A stretch of DNA of 64,000 nucleotides from Virgibacillus sp. NKC19-3 (GTDB taxonomy: Bacteria; Bacillota; Bacilli; Bacillales; Amphibacillaceae), in contig NZ_JAGYHC010000001.1 in assembly GCF_019837165.1 (NCBI RefSeq), forward strand, positions 3,967,358 to 4,031,357, in the 5' to 3' direction. Each line of letters opens with the position of its first letter. Within the stretch, counting starts at the first letter, position 1. Of this stretch, positions 53,826 through 64,000 are shown one piece after another. Both the position numbers and the translations under genes were made by a program. The notes below the pieces were generated by a model, which ran no database searches, was not told where the DNA came from, and saw nothing but the letters and a program-made list of their open reading frames with translations.

Positions 53826-54662
53826 TTATTTTTCAAGTACATCAATGAGACGTTCCAAGTCATCATCCGTATAAAATTCTATTTCGATCTTCCCTTTACG
53901 TTTCCCGCGATGAATGGTAACTCCAGTTCCTAATCGATCTCTTAATACGGATTCTCTCTCCTGTAAAAATACATCTTTTTTTGGTTTTTCCTTCTTTGGT
54001 GCGGGTTCTTCATTTAATTTGATAATTAACTGCTCAACCTGTCTTACATTCAAATTTTCTTTACGTATTTTGGTAACAAACGCTATTAATTTATCTTTAT
54101 CTTTTAGACCTAATAATGCACGTCCATGTCCCATCGAAAGTTCACCATTGTTAATGTATGCAATAACTTGATCCGGTAAAGATAACAGACGCACAATATT
54201 TGCTATATGAGAGCGGCTCTTTCCTAATCGTTTCGATAGTTCATCTTGTGTTATTTTGAGTTCATTCATTAAATTGGCATATGCATGTGCTTCTTCGATG
54301 GGGGTTAAATCTTCGCGTTGCAGGTTTTCCAATAATCCGAGTTCCATCATTTTTTCATCAGTTAGTTCTTTTACAACAGCAGGGACAGTTTCCAAACCTG
54401 CCTCTTTAGCAGCACGATAGCGTCTTTCCCCTACTACAATTTCATAGCCTTTAATGCTTTTGCGAACAATTAATGGTTGAATAATCCCATATTCTAAGAT
54501 GGATTCCTTCAATTCCTCGATGGCATCTGCGTGAAAGTTTTTTCTAGGTTGATAAGGATTTGGTCTACATTCCGTAATAGCAATTTCATGGACAGTTTCA
54601 TCTTCTTGCGTTTCAATGTCAGGAAATAAAGCGTTAATACCTTTACCCAACCCTTTCGCCAT
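53826..54662 (-). CDS. parB: Chromosome partitioning protein ParB (Spo0J)
   Basis: A 278-aa CTP-dependent DNA clamp. N-terminal MAKGLGKGINALFPD binds ParA. The CTPase fold has NPYQPR and GERRYRA (ENLQRED follows). The HTH (TQDELSKRLGKSRSHIANIVRLL) recognises parS, and the C-terminal dimer domain ends at residue 278. It loads SMC and seeds origin segregation. Its start overlaps the parA stop by 20 bases. parS sites at 53663 and 56568 bracket the locus. Confidence 0.97.
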   Translation of the reverse strand: MAKGLGKGINALFPDIETQEDETVHEIAITECRPNPYQPRKNFHADAIEELKESILEYGIIQPLIVRKSIKGYEIVVGERRYRAAKEAGLETVPAVVKELTDEKMMELGLLENLQREDLTPIEEAHAYANLMNELKITQDELSKRLGKSRSHIANIVRLLSLPDQVIAYINNGELSMGHGRALLGLKDKDKLIAFVTKIRKENLNVRQVEQLIIKLNEEPAPKKEKPKKDVFLQERESVLRDRLGTGVTIHRGKRKGKIEIEFYTDDDLERLIDVLEK

Positions 54663-55416
54663 TGGCAACCACTTCCTTTGCTAATTCAAGATATACATCT
54701 GCTCCTTTTGATTTTGGGTCATACGTTATAATTGGTTGCCCATAACTAGGGGCTTCACCTAAACGTACTGTACGTGGAATGACAGCTTTATAGACTTTAT
54801 CCTGAAAATATTTTTTAACCTCATCAATCACCTGTATCCCTAAGTTCGTCCGAGCATCTAACATTGTTAACAATACACCTTCAATCATTAGATGATTATT
54901 TAAGTGCTTTTGTACAAGACGAATGGTATTTAATAACTGACTTAGCCCTTCTAGTGCATAGTATTCACACTGGACTGGAATCAGCACTGTATCTGATGCC
55001 GTTAATGCATTAAGCGTTAATAATCCCAAAGATGGTGGACAATCAATAATAATGTAATCATACGTCTCTTTGAGCTCTGTTAAAGAATTTTTAAGCCGTA
55101 TTTCCCGTGATATGATTTGAACCAGTTCAACTTCTGCTCCAGAAAGCTGAATCGTTGCAGGTATAATATCTAAGTTGCCTATATTTGTTGAAACACAAAC
55201 TTCCTCAGCTGGTAAGTCTTCTACTAAAACATTATAGATACATTGATTCATGTCCGCCTTATTAACACCTACACCACTTGTTGCGTTTCCCTGTGGATCT
55301 ATATCTACAAGTAATACTTTATTACCTAATTGTGCAAGACTTGCACTTAAATTAACCGATGAAGTTGTCTTTCCAACACCACCTTTTTGATTTGCGATGG
55401 ACATAATTTTACCCAT
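54643..55416 (-). CDS. parA: Chromosome partitioning ATPase ParA (Soj)
   Basis: A 257-aa deviant Walker ATPase: KGGVGKTTSSVNL, VDIDPQGNATSG and IIDCPPSLGLLTLNA. It binds DNA non-specifically as an ATP dimer, controls DnaA activity and works with ParB. GTGTCAAC and a weak ribosome binding site (AGGTAGGTG) precede the ATG. It is encoded in an operon with parB. Confidence 0.97.
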   Translation of the reverse strand: MGKIMSIANQKGGVGKTTSSVNLSASLAQLGNKVLLVDIDPQGNATSGVGVNKADMNQCIYNVLVEDLPAEEVCVSTNIGNLDIIPATIQLSGAEVELVQIISREIRLKNSLTELKETYDYIIIDCPPSLGLLTLNALTASDTVLIPVQCEYYALEGLSQLLNTIRLVQKHLNNHLMIEGVLLTMLDARTNLGIQVIDEVKKYFQDKVYKAVIPRTVRLGEAPSYGQPIITYDPKSKGADVYLELAKEVVANGERVG

Positions 55417-55567
55417 GTTGACACCTACCTATTAGAAAAACGTTTTCTCCTATTTTAATGGCCAAAATTCTTATATCTTCTATTCTACCACTAATTTAAT
55501 CTATACTACTATATATATTTCTTCTTTGTTAAAAAAATGTAATTTGAACTGTTGCCAGGCTGTACCT

Positions 55568-55606
55568 AAAACACCCATCTTCCTTATAAAAGATGGGCAT
55601 TCTCAT
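55568..55606 (-). terminator. Terminator of noc
   Basis: Minus strand GCCCATCTT, loop, AAGATGGGTGTTTTAGG; lies 19 bases past the noc stop. Confidence 0.8.
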
Positions 55607-55624
55607 AAATTATGATAATATCTA

Positions 55625-56491
55625 TTAATTCTTTTTCGGTATTTTAATCGTTATTTGATAATAATCATCATGTTCCTTCTCATCGGATTCCACATCGACA
55701 CCCGTATCTGAAACCATATTTAACGACTGACGAATCGTATTCATCGCAATGCGAACATCTTTATTAAACCCTTTTAACGTTGTTCGCTTTTTCTTTTGCC
55801 CTTCATCTGGTTTCTGCATTTTAGCAATGCGCTCTTCTGTCTGTTTTACATTTAAATCATTTTCTACAATCGCCTGCAAGAGCTTTACTTGTTTTTCTGG
55901 ATCAGTTAATTTAATCAAGGCACGTGCATGGCGTTCCGTAATTTCTTTATTTAATATTGCCTGCTGCACTTCTTCGGAAAGTTTTAGTAATCTGAGCTTA
56001 TTTGCGATTGTTGATTGATTTTTACCTAACCTTTGCGCCAAAGCTTCTTGTGTTAAATCATGAAGCTGCAATAATTGGTCATATGCGGTAGCCTCTTCAA
56101 TCACGGTTAATTCTTCCCGTTGAAGATTTTCGATTAAAGCAACGGACGCTGTTTCTGCTTCCGTCATATTACGAATGATCGCAGAGATATTCTCCCATTC
56201 TAGCGATTGAACAGCTCGCCATCTCCGTTCACCAGCAATAATCTCGTATTTACCCTCTTCCCCTTCCAATTCTCGTACAATAATTGGTTGGATCATACCG
56301 TGTGTGTGAATTGTTTGCGCCAGTTCGCTGATTTTTTCATCACTAAAAATAGATCTCGGTTGATACCGATTAGGTTCAATGCTATTTACTGGAAGCTGTA
56401 TCACTTCATCCGGATGATAGATTTCTTCTTCTGGTTCAGAATCAGATTTATCTCCCAAACCAAATACTCGACTAAAAGGACGTACCATCAT
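55625..56491 (-). CDS. noc: Nucleoid occlusion protein Noc
   Basis: A 288-aa ParB paralogue with the Noc-specific amphipathic N-terminus ([13 protein letters not shown]) that anchors it to the membrane. It has NRYQPRSIF and GERRWRAV CTPase motifs and an HTH ([24 protein letters not shown]) whose KNQ in place of ParB's KSR agrees with recognition of Noc sites instead of parS. It prevents division over the chromosome. Candidate Noc sites in this window are at 21879, 40536 and 45161. Confidence 0.96.
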   Translation of the reverse strand: MMVRPFSRVFGLGDKSDSEPEEEIYHPDEVIQLPVNSIEPNRYQPRSIFSDEKISELAQTIHTHGMIQPIIVRELEGEEGKYEIIAGERRWRAVQSLEWENISAIIRNMTEAETASVALIENLQREELTVIEEATAYDQLLQLHDLTQEALAQRLGKNQSTIANKLRLLKLSEEVQQAILNKEITERHARALIKLTDPEKQVKLLQAIVENDLNVKQTEERIAKMQKPDEGQKKKRTTLKGFNKDVRIAMNTIRQSLNMVSDTGVDVESDEKEHDDYYQITIKIPKKN

Positions 56492-56567
56492 CAGACACCA
56501 CCTTTTTATTCAACTTATACTCTTATCATGGAAAACTTGGAAAAACATTAACGATCTATGTAAAAAT

Positions 56568-56583
56568 TGTTTCACGTGAAACA
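56568..56583. promoter_or_regulatory. parS centromere site (perfect palindrome)
   Basis: TGTTTCACGTGAAACA, fully symmetric, 76 bp upstream of noc, as in other Bacilli. Confidence 0.95.
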
Positions 56584-56707
56584 ATTAAAAAACACTATTA
56601 CACATCAGTGAATAGCCATCCCACACTTATTATATATTTTACCATAAATAGACTCGAAAAAGTACGAAATAAATAAAAGTTTATCTATGAAAAATAAAAT
56701 GCTGGGC

Positions 56708-56809
56708 AGAGGCTGGAATAAACGTGTTTTTAACAAATATATTCCGAATATACATCGCTTCGGAAATGTTCGTTTTTTAGTTAAACACTTTTGTTGTGTC
56801 CCGGCCTCT
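56708..56809. mobile_element. Short copy of the MITE-like element
   Basis: Starts GAGGCTGGAATAAACGTGTT and ends AAACACTTTTGTTGTGTCCC then GGCCTC. The interior TTCCGAATATACATCGCTTC and GGAAAT match the left part of the 21603-21875 element; the middle is deleted. It lies between noc and rsmG. Confidence 0.75.
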
Positions 56810-56854
56810 ACATAAGTGGAACGAAGGCATACGTCAAATTTTTAAAAAATACCT

Positions 56855-57571
56855 TTATACAATAGGCTCTTTATTTGGTGTTCCAGCTTTCCTTGGATAT
56901 TTTTTAGGTGTATTCCCCGACTTATTGATCATTACAATGGATCGCTCACTATCCTCTTGAGGTAACGTGAAGATGTGGGTTTTATCTATTTTTCCACCTA
57001 ATAGTCGGATAGCAGATTCCCCATCCTCCAATTCTTCATGAATGTTAGAACCTTTCATTGCCATAAATATGCCTTGTCTTTTGACAAGTGGTAAACATAA
57101 TTCACTTAATACAGACATTCGCGCAACCGCCCTGGCTGTCACTACATCGAACGTCTCCCGAAATGCTCGGCTTTTTCCGAAATTTTCTGCCCGATCATGA
57201 TGGAATTGAACGTTCGTTAGTTCAAGTTGTGCTGCTAAGTGCTTTAAAAAGGTAATCCGCTTTTTTAGTGAGTCTACAATGGTTACATGCAAATAAGGAA
57301 AACATATTTGAAGTGGGATGCTTGGAAAACCTGCTCCAGCACCCACATCACAAATCGAAATAGCTTCTTTAAAATCATAATGAAACGCTAATGTTATGGA
57401 GTCATAGAAATGCTTCAAATAAACATCTGCTTCTTCTGTTAAAGAAGTCAGATTTATCTTTTGATTCCATTCTACCAAGGTTTGAAAATAAATAGCAAAT
57501 TGCTTCATTTGGTACTCATTTAATACAATTCCCTGTTCACTTAATGCTTCTCGGAAAGCTTGCGGATTCAT
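56855..57571 (-). CDS. rsmG: 16S rRNA (guanine-527 N7)-methyltransferase RsmG
   Basis: A 238-aa SAM-dependent methyltransferase: [10 protein letters not shown], the SAM motif [16 protein letters not shown] and [15 protein letters not shown]. It methylates G527; loss gives low-level streptomycin resistance. ATG 57571 ([10 protein letters not shown]) is chosen by homology. A GTG at 57577 is nearer to AAGGAGAT. It follows mnmG as usual. Confidence 0.96.
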   Translation of the reverse strand: MNPQAFREALSEQGIVLNEYQMKQFAIYFQTLVEWNQKINLTSLTEEADVYLKHFYDSITLAFHYDFKEAISICDVGAGAGFPSIPLQICFPYLHVTIVDSLKKRITFLKHLAAQLELTNVQFHHDRAENFGKSRAFRETFDVVTARAVARMSVLSELCLPLVKRQGIFMAMKGSNIHEELEDGESAIRLLGGKIDKTHIFTLPQEDSERSIVMINKSGNTPKKYPRKAGTPNKEPIV

Positions 57572-57635
57572 TGGCACGAAATCTCCTTCAAATGTGTATC
57601 AAAACCCTACCGGACGTTTTGGATATCCGATCCAG

Positions 57636-59522
57636 TTAATTGGCAACACGAGCAATATTCCCCTGCTCCAAATACACGAGTAAAATAGAAACATCTGCAG
57701 GGTTTACGCCTGATATTCTAGATGCCTGCCCCACTGACAGTGGTTGTACTTTTTTCAATTTCTGTCTTGCTTCTGTCGCAATACCACTAATGTCTTCGTA
57801 ATCAATATCCTCCGGGATTTTTTTATCTTCCATTTTCAACATGCGGGCAACTTGATCATTCGCCTTTTTAATGTAGCCTTCATATTTGATTTGGATACCA
57901 ACCTGTTCTCTGACTATCTGTGAGAGTTCGGGATTTGGTTCGATTATACGTTCGACTATATCATAGTTTAGTTCCGGACGTTTTAATAGTTCATATGCTT
58001 TTATTGCTTCTTTTAATGGTGCAGTTCCGGCTTCTGCCATTACTTTATTTACTTGTTCTGTTGGTTTAACGGTTAATTTGCTTAATCGTTTTTTCTCTTC
58101 TTCGACAGCATCATTTTTTTCGACAAATTTCTTGTAACGTGCTTCGGGCACTGTTCCAAGTTTATAACCTGTTTCCGTTAAACGTAAATCAGCATTGTCA
58201 TGACGCAATAGTAGGCGGTATTCGGCACGTGAGGTCAACAGACGATATGGTTCGTTTGTTCCTTTTGTTACTAAATCATCGATTAAAACACCAATATAAG
58301 CTTGGGATCGATCTAAAATGACAGGGTCTTTGCCTGTTACTTTTGCCGCGGCGTTAATACCTGCCATAATCCCTTGTGCCGCTGCTTCTTCATATCCGGA
58401 TGTTCCATTAATTTGTCCTGCAGTAAAAAGGCCGGGAATTTTTTTCGTTTCAAGCGTTGGCCAAAGCTGTGTCGGAACAATCGCATCATATTCGATTGCA
58501 TACCCTGCTCGCATAATTTCTGCATGCTCAAGTCCAGGTACACTTCGAACCATACCATGTTGCACGGATTCTGGTAAAGAAGTCGACAATCCTTGCACAT
58601 AGACCTCTTCCGTATCTCTTCCCTCTGGCTCCAGGAATATTTGGTGATGGGGTTTATCATTAAAACGAACGATTTTATCCTCAATCGAAGGACAATACCT
58701 GGGACCTGTACCACGTTTCATGCCTGAATACATGGCAGAAAGTTGTAAGTTATCATTAATCATTTGATGGGTGAATTCATTGGTATATGTTAACCAACAC
58801 GGGATTTGATCGACAATAAATTCGGTGGTTTCATAAGAAAAACCTTGGGGCTTTTCATCTCCTGGTTGGATCTCTGTTTTGGAATAATCAATGGTACGAC
58901 TATTGACACGAGGAGGAGTCCCTGTTTTAAATCGTGTAAGTTCAAAGCCAAGTTCCTCAAGATGCTCCGACAGTTTCACAGATACACGCTGATTATTTGG
59001 ACCACTTTCGTAATCCAAATCCCCCATTAATACTCTTCCACGGTTAAATGTTCCTGTTGTAATAATAACCGTTTCGGCAGAATATTTTGCTTTTGATTCG
59101 GTAATAACACCTTTACATACCCCGTCTTCTACAACTAACCTGTCAACCATCCCTTGACGAAGGGTCAGATTTTCCTCGTTTTCGATCACATTTTTCATTT
59201 CTTTTATATACAGAGGCTTATCTGCTTGAGCCCGTAACGCCTGTACGGCTGGACCCTTTCCTGTATTTAACATGCGCATTTGGATATACGTTTTATCAAT
59301 CACTTTTGCCATTACGCCACCAAGTGCGTCCACTTCCCGTACGACGATGCCTTTTGCAGGACCACCGAGTGACGGATTACATGGCATAAAAGCAATCATA
59401 TCTAAATTCAATGTTAACATTAATGTCTTTGCACCCATTCTTGATGCGGCTACACCAGCCTCAACACCAGCATGGCCGGCACCAATCACGATTACATCAT
59501 AATGGCCTGCATCATATGTCAT
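57636..59522 (-). CDS. mnmG: tRNA uridine-5-carboxymethylaminomethyl enzyme MnmG (GidA)
   Basis: A 628-aa FAD protein: [22 protein letters not shown] dinucleotide fold split over strand and loop, [11 protein letters not shown] with catalytic Cys, and the C-terminal helical domain ([11 protein letters not shown]) that meets MnmE. With MnmE it modifies U34 of several tRNAs. It is 18 bp after mnmE and probably co-transcribed. Confidence 0.98.
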   Translation of the reverse strand: MTYDAGHYDVIVIGAGHAGVEAGVAASRMGAKTLMLTLNLDMIAFMPCNPSLGGPAKGIVVREVDALGGVMAKVIDKTYIQMRMLNTGKGPAVQALRAQADKPLYIKEMKNVIENEENLTLRQGMVDRLVVEDGVCKGVITESKAKYSAETVIITTGTFNRGRVLMGDLDYESGPNNQRVSVKLSEHLEELGFELTRFKTGTPPRVNSRTIDYSKTEIQPGDEKPQGFSYETTEFIVDQIPCWLTYTNEFTHQMINDNLQLSAMYSGMKRGTGPRYCPSIEDKIVRFNDKPHHQIFLEPEGRDTEEVYVQGLSTSLPESVQHGMVRSVPGLEHAEIMRAGYAIEYDAIVPTQLWPTLETKKIPGLFTAGQINGTSGYEEAAAQGIMAGINAAAKVTGKDPVILDRSQAYIGVLIDDLVTKGTNEPYRLLTSRAEYRLLLRHDNADLRLTETGYKLGTVPEARYKKFVEKNDAVEEEKKRLSKLTVKPTEQVNKVMAEAGTAPLKEAIKAYELLKRPELNYDIVERIIEPNPELSQIVREQVGIQIKYEGYIKKANDQVARMLKMEDKKIPEDIDYEDISGIATEARQKLKKVQPLSVGQASRISGVNPADVSILLVYLEQGNIARVAN

Positions 59523-59540
59523 TGTTTTTCATCCTTCCTT

Positions 59541-60920
59541 TTATTTTCCTAAACAAAATTGTGAGAATAATTGATTGATCAAACCATCACTGGCCGTATC
59601 TCCAATTATTTCTCCTAAAAATTCCCATGCGCGGGTTACATCAATTTGTATAATATCAAGGGGCATCCCTATATCAATACCCTCCATAGCATCTGCTAAT
59701 GCAAGATTTGCCTGCTTCAGTAATTGAATATGCCTTACATTCGATACATAAGTTAAATCACCGGTATCAATATCACCAGAAAAGAAGGTCATTGCAATCG
59801 CTGACTCCAATTCGTTTATGCCCTCTTCTTGAATAAGTGACGTTGTAACAATCGGATTCCCTTCCGCCATCTCTTTCACTTTATCTACATCAAGCTTATG
59901 CGCGAGATCCGTCTTGTTCATAATCACAATATATTCAAGCCCAGCAATTGCTTCAAAAAGCTTTACATCTTCCTCTGTTAGTTCTTCATTAGAGTTTAAC
60001 ACAATTAATATAAGATCGGATTCATTTAAGACTTGTCTGGATCGCTCGACACCGATTTTTTCAACAATATCTTCTGTTTCACGAATCCCGGCTGTATCCA
60101 CTAATCGAAGTGGAACCCCGCGTACATTCACGTATTCTTCAATAACATCACGTGTCGTTCCCGGAACCTCCGTGACAATCGCCTTATTTTCCTGTACAAG
60201 GGTATTCATTAAAGAAGATTTCCCTACATTCGGGCGGCCTATAATAGCTGTTGCCAGGCCTTCACGCAGGATTTTACCTTGTTTCGCTACTTCCAACAGA
60301 TCATCAATCTCTTGATGGATTTGTTTTGTTTTTTCACGCATCACCTTGTGCGTCATTTCCTCCACATCATCATATTCCGGATAATCAATATTAACCTCGA
60401 CATGCGCAACAGTTTCCAGTAAATCCTGTCTCAAACGCTTTATAAGTCCTGACAGGCGTCCGTCCATTTGCTTTAACGCTACAGACATTGCCTTATCCGT
60501 TTTGGAACGAATCAAGTCCATCACGGCTTCTGCCTGTGATAAATCAATACGTCCATGCAGAAATGCTCGCTTCGTAAACTCCCCCGGCTCTGCCAATCTT
60601 GGGCCACTAGCCAAAACGATTTCAAGTACACGATTAACGGCAACCATCCCACCATGACAATTGATCTCCACAACATCTTCTCTTGTAAATGTCTTCGGTG
60701 CACGCATGACGGAAACCATTACTTCCTCTGCTACATCGGATGTTGCTGGATCTACGATTTTTCCATAATGCATCGTATGTGATGCTACTTCATGTAAATT
60801 ACCCCCTTGAAATAATCCTGCTGCAGTTGCAATCGCCTCCGGACCGCTCAACCGTACAATCGCAATGGCACCTTCACCAGTAGGGGTTGATATTGCAGTA
60901 ATTGTATCTGTCTCCATCAT
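59541..60920 (-). CDS. mnmE: tRNA modification GTPase MnmE (TrmE)
   Basis: A 459-aa protein: N-terminal folate-binding domain ([21 protein letters not shown] is its typical opening), helical domain, G domain with [12 protein letters not shown], the K-loop/switch II GTTRD and DTAGIRE, NKTD, and the C-terminal CLGK. It dimerises and works with MnmG. GGAGGTGGAA precedes ATG 60920. Confidence 0.98.
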   Translation of the reverse strand: MMETDTITAISTPTGEGAIAIVRLSGPEAIATAAGLFQGGNLHEVASHTMHYGKIVDPATSDVAEEVMVSVMRAPKTFTREDVVEINCHGGMVAVNRVLEIVLASGPRLAEPGEFTKRAFLHGRIDLSQAEAVMDLIRSKTDKAMSVALKQMDGRLSGLIKRLRQDLLETVAHVEVNIDYPEYDDVEEMTHKVMREKTKQIHQEIDDLLEVAKQGKILREGLATAIIGRPNVGKSSLMNTLVQENKAIVTEVPGTTRDVIEEYVNVRGVPLRLVDTAGIRETEDIVEKIGVERSRQVLNESDLILIVLNSNEELTEEDVKLFEAIAGLEYIVIMNKTDLAHKLDVDKVKEMAEGNPIVTTSLIQEEGINELESAIAMTFFSGDIDTGDLTYVSNVRHIQLLKQANLALADAMEGIDIGMPLDIIQIDVTRAWEFLGEIIGDTASDGLINQLFSQFCLGK

Positions 60921-61042
60921 TTCCACCTCCAACCTATTATATATATAAATGAAATTTTATTGGCATTTATACAGGCGGAGAATATGCATATTCTCTTCCC
61001 GCCCGCCAAGAAAGAATATCACAAATTATGATAAAAATAAAC

Positions 61043-61105
61043 TTATCCACAGAAAAAATCGTCCCACTAAAAATTCCGTTTATCCACATGTGCATAAACG
61101 GAATT
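61043..61105. other. Two DnaA boxes and a palindrome between mnmE and jag
   Basis: TTATCCACA occurs at 61043-61051 and 61080-61088. The second is inside an inverted repeat: AATTCCGTTTAT (61072-61083), 10 bp, ATAAACGGAATT (61094-61105). The rest of this 430-bp gap (61106-61245) shows nothing I recognise. Confidence 0.6.
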
Positions 61106-61248
61106 CCAATCCTTTTCGTTATTTCTCCTCATATCCTTTTCTAGCAACTTTATCTCTTCATGACTACTTAACGCATCCTCTTCATTAGTTCGATCAATTT
61201 TGCCGCCACTCGGGCCCTCCCCAATTTTATACCTTCTTATCTTTCATA

Positions 61249-61289
61249 AAAATCCGCCTGCCTTCCAATAAGAAAACAGACGGGATTTT
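61249..61289 (-). terminator. Terminator of rpmH-rnpA-yidC-jag
   Basis: Minus strand AAAATCCCGTCTG, 16-nt loop, CAGGCGGATTTTT. It lies between jag and mnmE. Confidence 0.75.
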
Positions 61290-61350
61290 ATATTATAGTT
61301 TCCTCTTTTGGCAATTGTCACTAGGCCAAGTTGATTTAACATTTTTTACC

Positions 61351-61962
61351 TCATGGTTTAATCACAATATGCCGATGCGGTTCATCACCTTCAGAGTATG
61401 TCGAAACATCGCCACGGCTTTGCAGAACACTATGGATAATTTTTCGCTCAAATGCCGGCATTGGTTCAAGCGCTACTTTTTTATTGATATGGATTGCTTT
61501 ATCCGCCATTTTCGCTGCTAAGGATTGCAGGGTGTCTTTTCGCCGATCGCGATATCCCTCTGCGTCTACTGTAACAGAATAAAACTGTGTGTTGTCTTTA
61601 TTTAACGCAAGATGTACTAAATATTGCAGGGAATTGAGCGTTTGGCCACGTTTTCCGATTAAGATAGCGATATTATCACCACTTAATTCAAAAGTGACAT
61701 GGTTACCCTCCATACTTGTTGAAACATTTGCATCTACATTCATATTCATGGTAACTTCTTTAATAAAATCCGCTGTTTCCTGGATTGGATCTTTGCTGAT
61801 GGTTACTTTTACAATTGCTCGTTTTGATCCAAAACCAAGTAACCCTTTCTTACCTCCATCAATAACATCAACTTCTACCTGGTCCCTCGTGATGTTTAAC
61901 TGCTCTAATGCTGATTGGATCGCTTCATCAACGGTTTGTCCACTAGCAGTTATTTCTCTCAC
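61351..61962 (-). CDS. jag: RNA-binding protein Jag/KhpB (SpoIIIJ-associated)
   Basis: A 203-aa protein: Jag-N domain ([22 protein letters not shown] opening), KH domain with [14 protein letters not shown] (GxxG-like), and R3H domain ending with [14 protein letters not shown] and GEDEPHRH-like [12 protein letters not shown]. It binds RNA and affects cell elongation and division. It overlaps yidC by 4 bases. Confidence 0.95.
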   Translation of the reverse strand: MREITASGQTVDEAIQSALEQLNITRDQVEVDVIDGGKKGLLGFGSKRAIVKVTISKDPIQETADFIKEVTMNMNVDANVSTSMEGNHVTFELSGDNIAILIGKRGQTLNSLQYLVHLALNKDNTQFYSVTVDAEGYRDRRKDTLQSLAAKMADKAIHINKKVALEPMPAFERKIIHSVLQSRGDVSTYSEGDEPHRHIVIKP

Positions 61963-62735
61963 TTTTTGTCTCCTCCAGTATTGTTAGTATTATTACGCAT
62001 CATCGGTTTATTGATAAGCAGGGTTTGAGCAACCATAAAGACGTTACCTACTACCCAATATAATGCCAATGCTGATGGGAAGAAGATCGCAAACACACCA
62101 ATCATAATCGGCATGACATAAAGCATCACTTGCATTTGCGGATTACTTGCAGAAGGATTTCCTGCCATCATGAGCTTTTGCTGGAAGAAGGTCGCTCCAC
62201 CAGCAATCAATGGTAATATAAAGAAGGGATCTGGTGAACCTAATTCAAACCATAGAAAACTATGTGTACTAATTTCTTCCGTTCGCATTATTGAATGATA
62301 CATCGCCATTAATATAGGCATTTGTACAAAAATCGGCAAACAACCTGCGAGTGGATTTACCCCGTTTTTCTGGAATAAAGCCATCGTTTCTTCTTGAAGC
62401 TTTTGTTGCGTTTTTTGATCTTTAGAACTATATTTCTTTTGTAATTCCTGAAGTTTTGGCTGGACTTCCTGCATCGCTCGTGAACTTTTAAGTTGTTTTA
62501 TGTTTAATGGTAACAACAACAAGCGGGCAAGAATCGTTACAATAATAATAGCTAAACCATAATTTTCATTAAACAATTCGGCTAAATATGTGATAAATTG
62601 GGATAAAGGATATACTAACCAGGTATTCCAAATACCGGTGCTTTCTTCCGTTATCGGTTCATTCACTTGGGTACAACCGGCAAGTAATACTACTAACCCG
62701 ATTAAGGTCAAAAGCAAAATGTGCTTCTTACGCAA
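61959..62735 (-). CDS. yidC: Membrane protein insertase YidC (SpoIIIJ)
   Basis: A 258-aa Oxa1/YidC insertase made as a lipoprotein (lipobox LLAGC, Cys about residue 21). Five TM helices, with the hydrophilic-groove helix [23 protein letters not shown] (conserved Arg) and the C1 coiled region [16 protein letters not shown]. It inserts membrane proteins; SpoIIIJ is needed in B. subtilis for forespore SigG activity. The basic C-tail is short. Confidence 0.96.
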   Translation of the reverse strand: MRKKHILLLTLIGLVVLLAGCTQVNEPITEESTGIWNTWLVYPLSQFITYLAELFNENYGLAIIIVTILARLLLLPLNIKQLKSSRAMQEVQPKLQELQKKYSSKDQKTQQKLQEETMALFQKNGVNPLAGCLPIFVQMPILMAMYHSIMRTEEISTHSFLWFELGSPDPFFILPLIAGGATFFQQKLMMAGNPSASNPQMQVMLYVMPIMIGVFAIFFPSALALYWVVGNVFMVAQTLLINKPMMRNNTNNTGGDKK

Positions 62736-62833
62736 AATGTTTCCTCCTAACTAATTAACAAATACCTATCCATTTGCACTATTTATTCTACCTCATATAA
62801 GAGAAGGTTTCTATTTTAAAACAGTCATTGTTA

Positions 62834-63175
62834 TTATTTTTTTAATAAGTGTTCTTTGTATAGTAAGTGGGTTAAACTTTTTTTTATTTCGGCAGCACCC
62901 ATTTTCTTCGTAGGCTGTCTGGCGATAATCACAATATCATACACTTTGGGTATACAATCTTCCAATTCCTGAAAGGCTTGACGCAAATAACGTTTAATTC
63001 GATTTCGTGTAACAGCATTTCCAATTTTCTTACCTACTGAAAGCCCAATCCGAAAGTGATCTTGCGTAGGTTTTCTTACATAATATATGACTAGCTGTCT
63101 GTTGGCAAAGGATTTCCCATGCTTAAACGCATACTGAAATTCTTCGTTCTTCTTTATACGAAATTCTTTTCTCAT
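62834..63175 (-). CDS. rnpA: Ribonuclease P protein component
   Basis: A 113-aa RNase P protein: [46 protein letters not shown] with the RNR motif, and [11 protein letters not shown]. It aids tRNA 5' maturation with the rnpB RNA. It lies between rpmH and yidC in the standard order. Confidence 0.97.
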   Translation of the reverse strand: MRKEFRIKKNEEFQYAFKHGKSFANRQLVIYYVRKPTQDHFRIGLSVGKKIGNAVTRNRIKRYLRQAFQELEDCIPKVYDIVIIARQPTKKMGAAEIKKSLTHLLYKEHLLKK

Positions 63176-63258
63176 CCATTATCACCTTTACTAAATCACA
63201 TCTATGTAATACGTTGCAACTCAACTTGAGATACACCCTTTATGAATTTCCTTAAAGA

Positions 63259-63287
63259 GAAAAAAGACCACTGACTTTTCAGTGGCC
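63259..63287 (-). terminator. Attenuator/terminator between rpmH and rnpA
   Basis: Minus strand GGCCACTGA, AAAG loop, TCAGTGGTC, TTTTTT. Its left arm overlaps the rpmH stop codon. It probably lowers transcription of rnpA relative to rpmH. Confidence 0.75.
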
Positions 63288-63421
63288 TATGCAGATAATA
63301 CCTTTCTTCCTTTACGACGACGGCGAGCGATAACTTTACGACCGTTTTTCGTGCTCATCCGTGTACGAAAACCATGTACCTTTTTTCTTTTCCGATTATT
63401 TGGTTGAAATGTTCTTTTCAT
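63287..63421 (-). CDS. rpmH: 50S ribosomal protein L34
   Basis: A 44-aa L34 protein found by translating the minus strand: [44 protein letters not shown]. It is the usual first gene leftward of the origin. GGAGGTGCAAGATAA precedes the ATG. Confidence 0.98.
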   Translation of the reverse strand: MKRTFQPNNRKRKKVHGFRTRMSTKNGRKVIARRRRKGRKVLSA

Positions 63422-63545
63422 TTATCTTGCACCTCCTAGAGGGATCATTCCTAATAATACCCAACTTTATTGATGAATGTCCATAAACAGTCTCTGTAAT
63501 TATAGTAATACGGGACCAATATGTCAACTTTCATTTTGTATAATC

Positions 63546-63885
63546 TTATCCACAATGCGATGTTCACCTTCATTCGACACATTTTTCCCTATCCACATTC
63601 CGTATCGACATGTTAATCACAAAATATGGGGATGTGGAGAATATTTCTACACAACCGGTTGAAATTGTGGATAACTGTCGAAAATCCATTGCCATTCCTC
63701 TATTTATTTGATATTATATTAGTGTTTAACTTGTGTAAATCCAAGAACAATTGAAAAGTTATCCACTACTTGTGGATTATTTGTGGATAGATATTCACAC
63801 TATCTTTATATATTTTTCAACAACTCTGTGGATATTGTATATAAGCTATCAATGACATCGGCCTTCTAATGTTTTCCTATCCACA
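63546..63885. other. oriC: oriC: DnaA-box cluster upstream of dnaA
   Basis: Boxes at or near TTATCCACA: plus 63546 (perfect), 63589 (CTATCCACA), 63759 (TTATCCACT), 63877 (CTATCCACA); minus 63633-63641 (TTCTCCACA), 63666-63674 (perfect), 63771-63779 (TAATCCACA), 63782-63790 (CTATCCACA), 63827-63835 (ATATCCACA). The unwinding element lies, in Bacillus, beyond dnaA and is outside the window. The 580-bp stretch has no gene. Confidence 0.92.
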
Positions 63886-63981
63886 GACAAAAAACAAAAA
63901 TAATGTAAAAGTTATATAGTTTGTTATGCCTTTCCATCTTTTTACTAGATTGAGAGAGGCTTTTTCTATCATATATATGTC

Positions 63982-63989
63982 GAAAGGAG
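63982..63989 (+). promoter_or_regulatory. Ribosome binding site of the next gene (dnaA expected)
   Basis: GAAAGGAG near the right edge on the plus strand, after a long AT-rich leader. The start codon would fall just beyond base 64000. The dnaA identity rests on conserved gene order. Confidence 0.7.
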
Positions 63990-64000
63990 TGAAATTATTC

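Overview
The window is chromosomal DNA of a low-GC, endospore-forming member of the Bacillaceae. Gene content and the style of its repeats resemble Virgibacillus, Oceanobacillus or Lentibacillus; the genus is an inference. The right end is the replication origin. rpmH, rnpA, yidC (spoIIIJ), jag, mnmE, mnmG, rsmG, noc, parA (soj) and parB (spo0J) run leftward in the conserved Bacillus order. At 63.5-63.9 kb there is a cluster of DnaA boxes, and the sequence stops just after the ribosome binding site of a rightward gene, almost certainly dnaA.

Layout from right to left. 63.4-53.8 kb: translation, secretion, tRNA modification and chromosome segregation, with two parS sites. 53.6-47.6 kb: membrane proteins (DUF554, a channel-like protein, a YkvI-type carrier, MscS), the spore protein YyaC, DUF951 and the GTPase YchF. 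47.4-40.2 kb: rpsF-ssb-rpsR and yybS-gdpP-rplI-dnaB. 40.1-34.7 kb: a less conserved interval with a decayed transporter, a lipoprotein, small peptide ORFs, two overlapping paralogous membrane proteins of unknown function and the sporulation diadenylate cyclase cdaS. 34.4-25.6 kb: purA behind PurBoxes, then walR-walK-walH-walI-walJ-htrA, the essential cell-wall two-component operon and its accessory proteins. Most of these genes run on the minus strand, away from oriC and co-directional with replication.

25.5-1.2 kb is an accessory region with mixed gene orientation. It separates htrA from rlmH, which I recall as near neighbours in B. subtilis. It carries local regulators beside probable targets: TetR with DUF418 and a membrane protein, an Rrf2 regulator beside wrbA and an SDR, PadR with DUF4188, two AraC types and a HK/RR pair. 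It also carries an ABC exporter, a TraB-family protein, PBP4-type dacC, phosphatases and several decayed genes (AraC, ABC ATPase, FMN reductase, frameshifted SDR). Palindromic dispersed repeats lie between many of them.

The most distinctive non-coding structures are nine 52-bp tandem units between walR and purA, six 53-bp tandem units near 39.7 kb, six 21-bp units beside rpsR, at least three families of dispersed MITE-like repeats, Noc-binding-like palindromes, and hairpins that contain DnaA boxes. Operators with clear dyad symmetry are visible for the TetR, Rrf2, PadR and PurR regulators. I see no rRNA, tRNA, CRISPR array or intact transposase.
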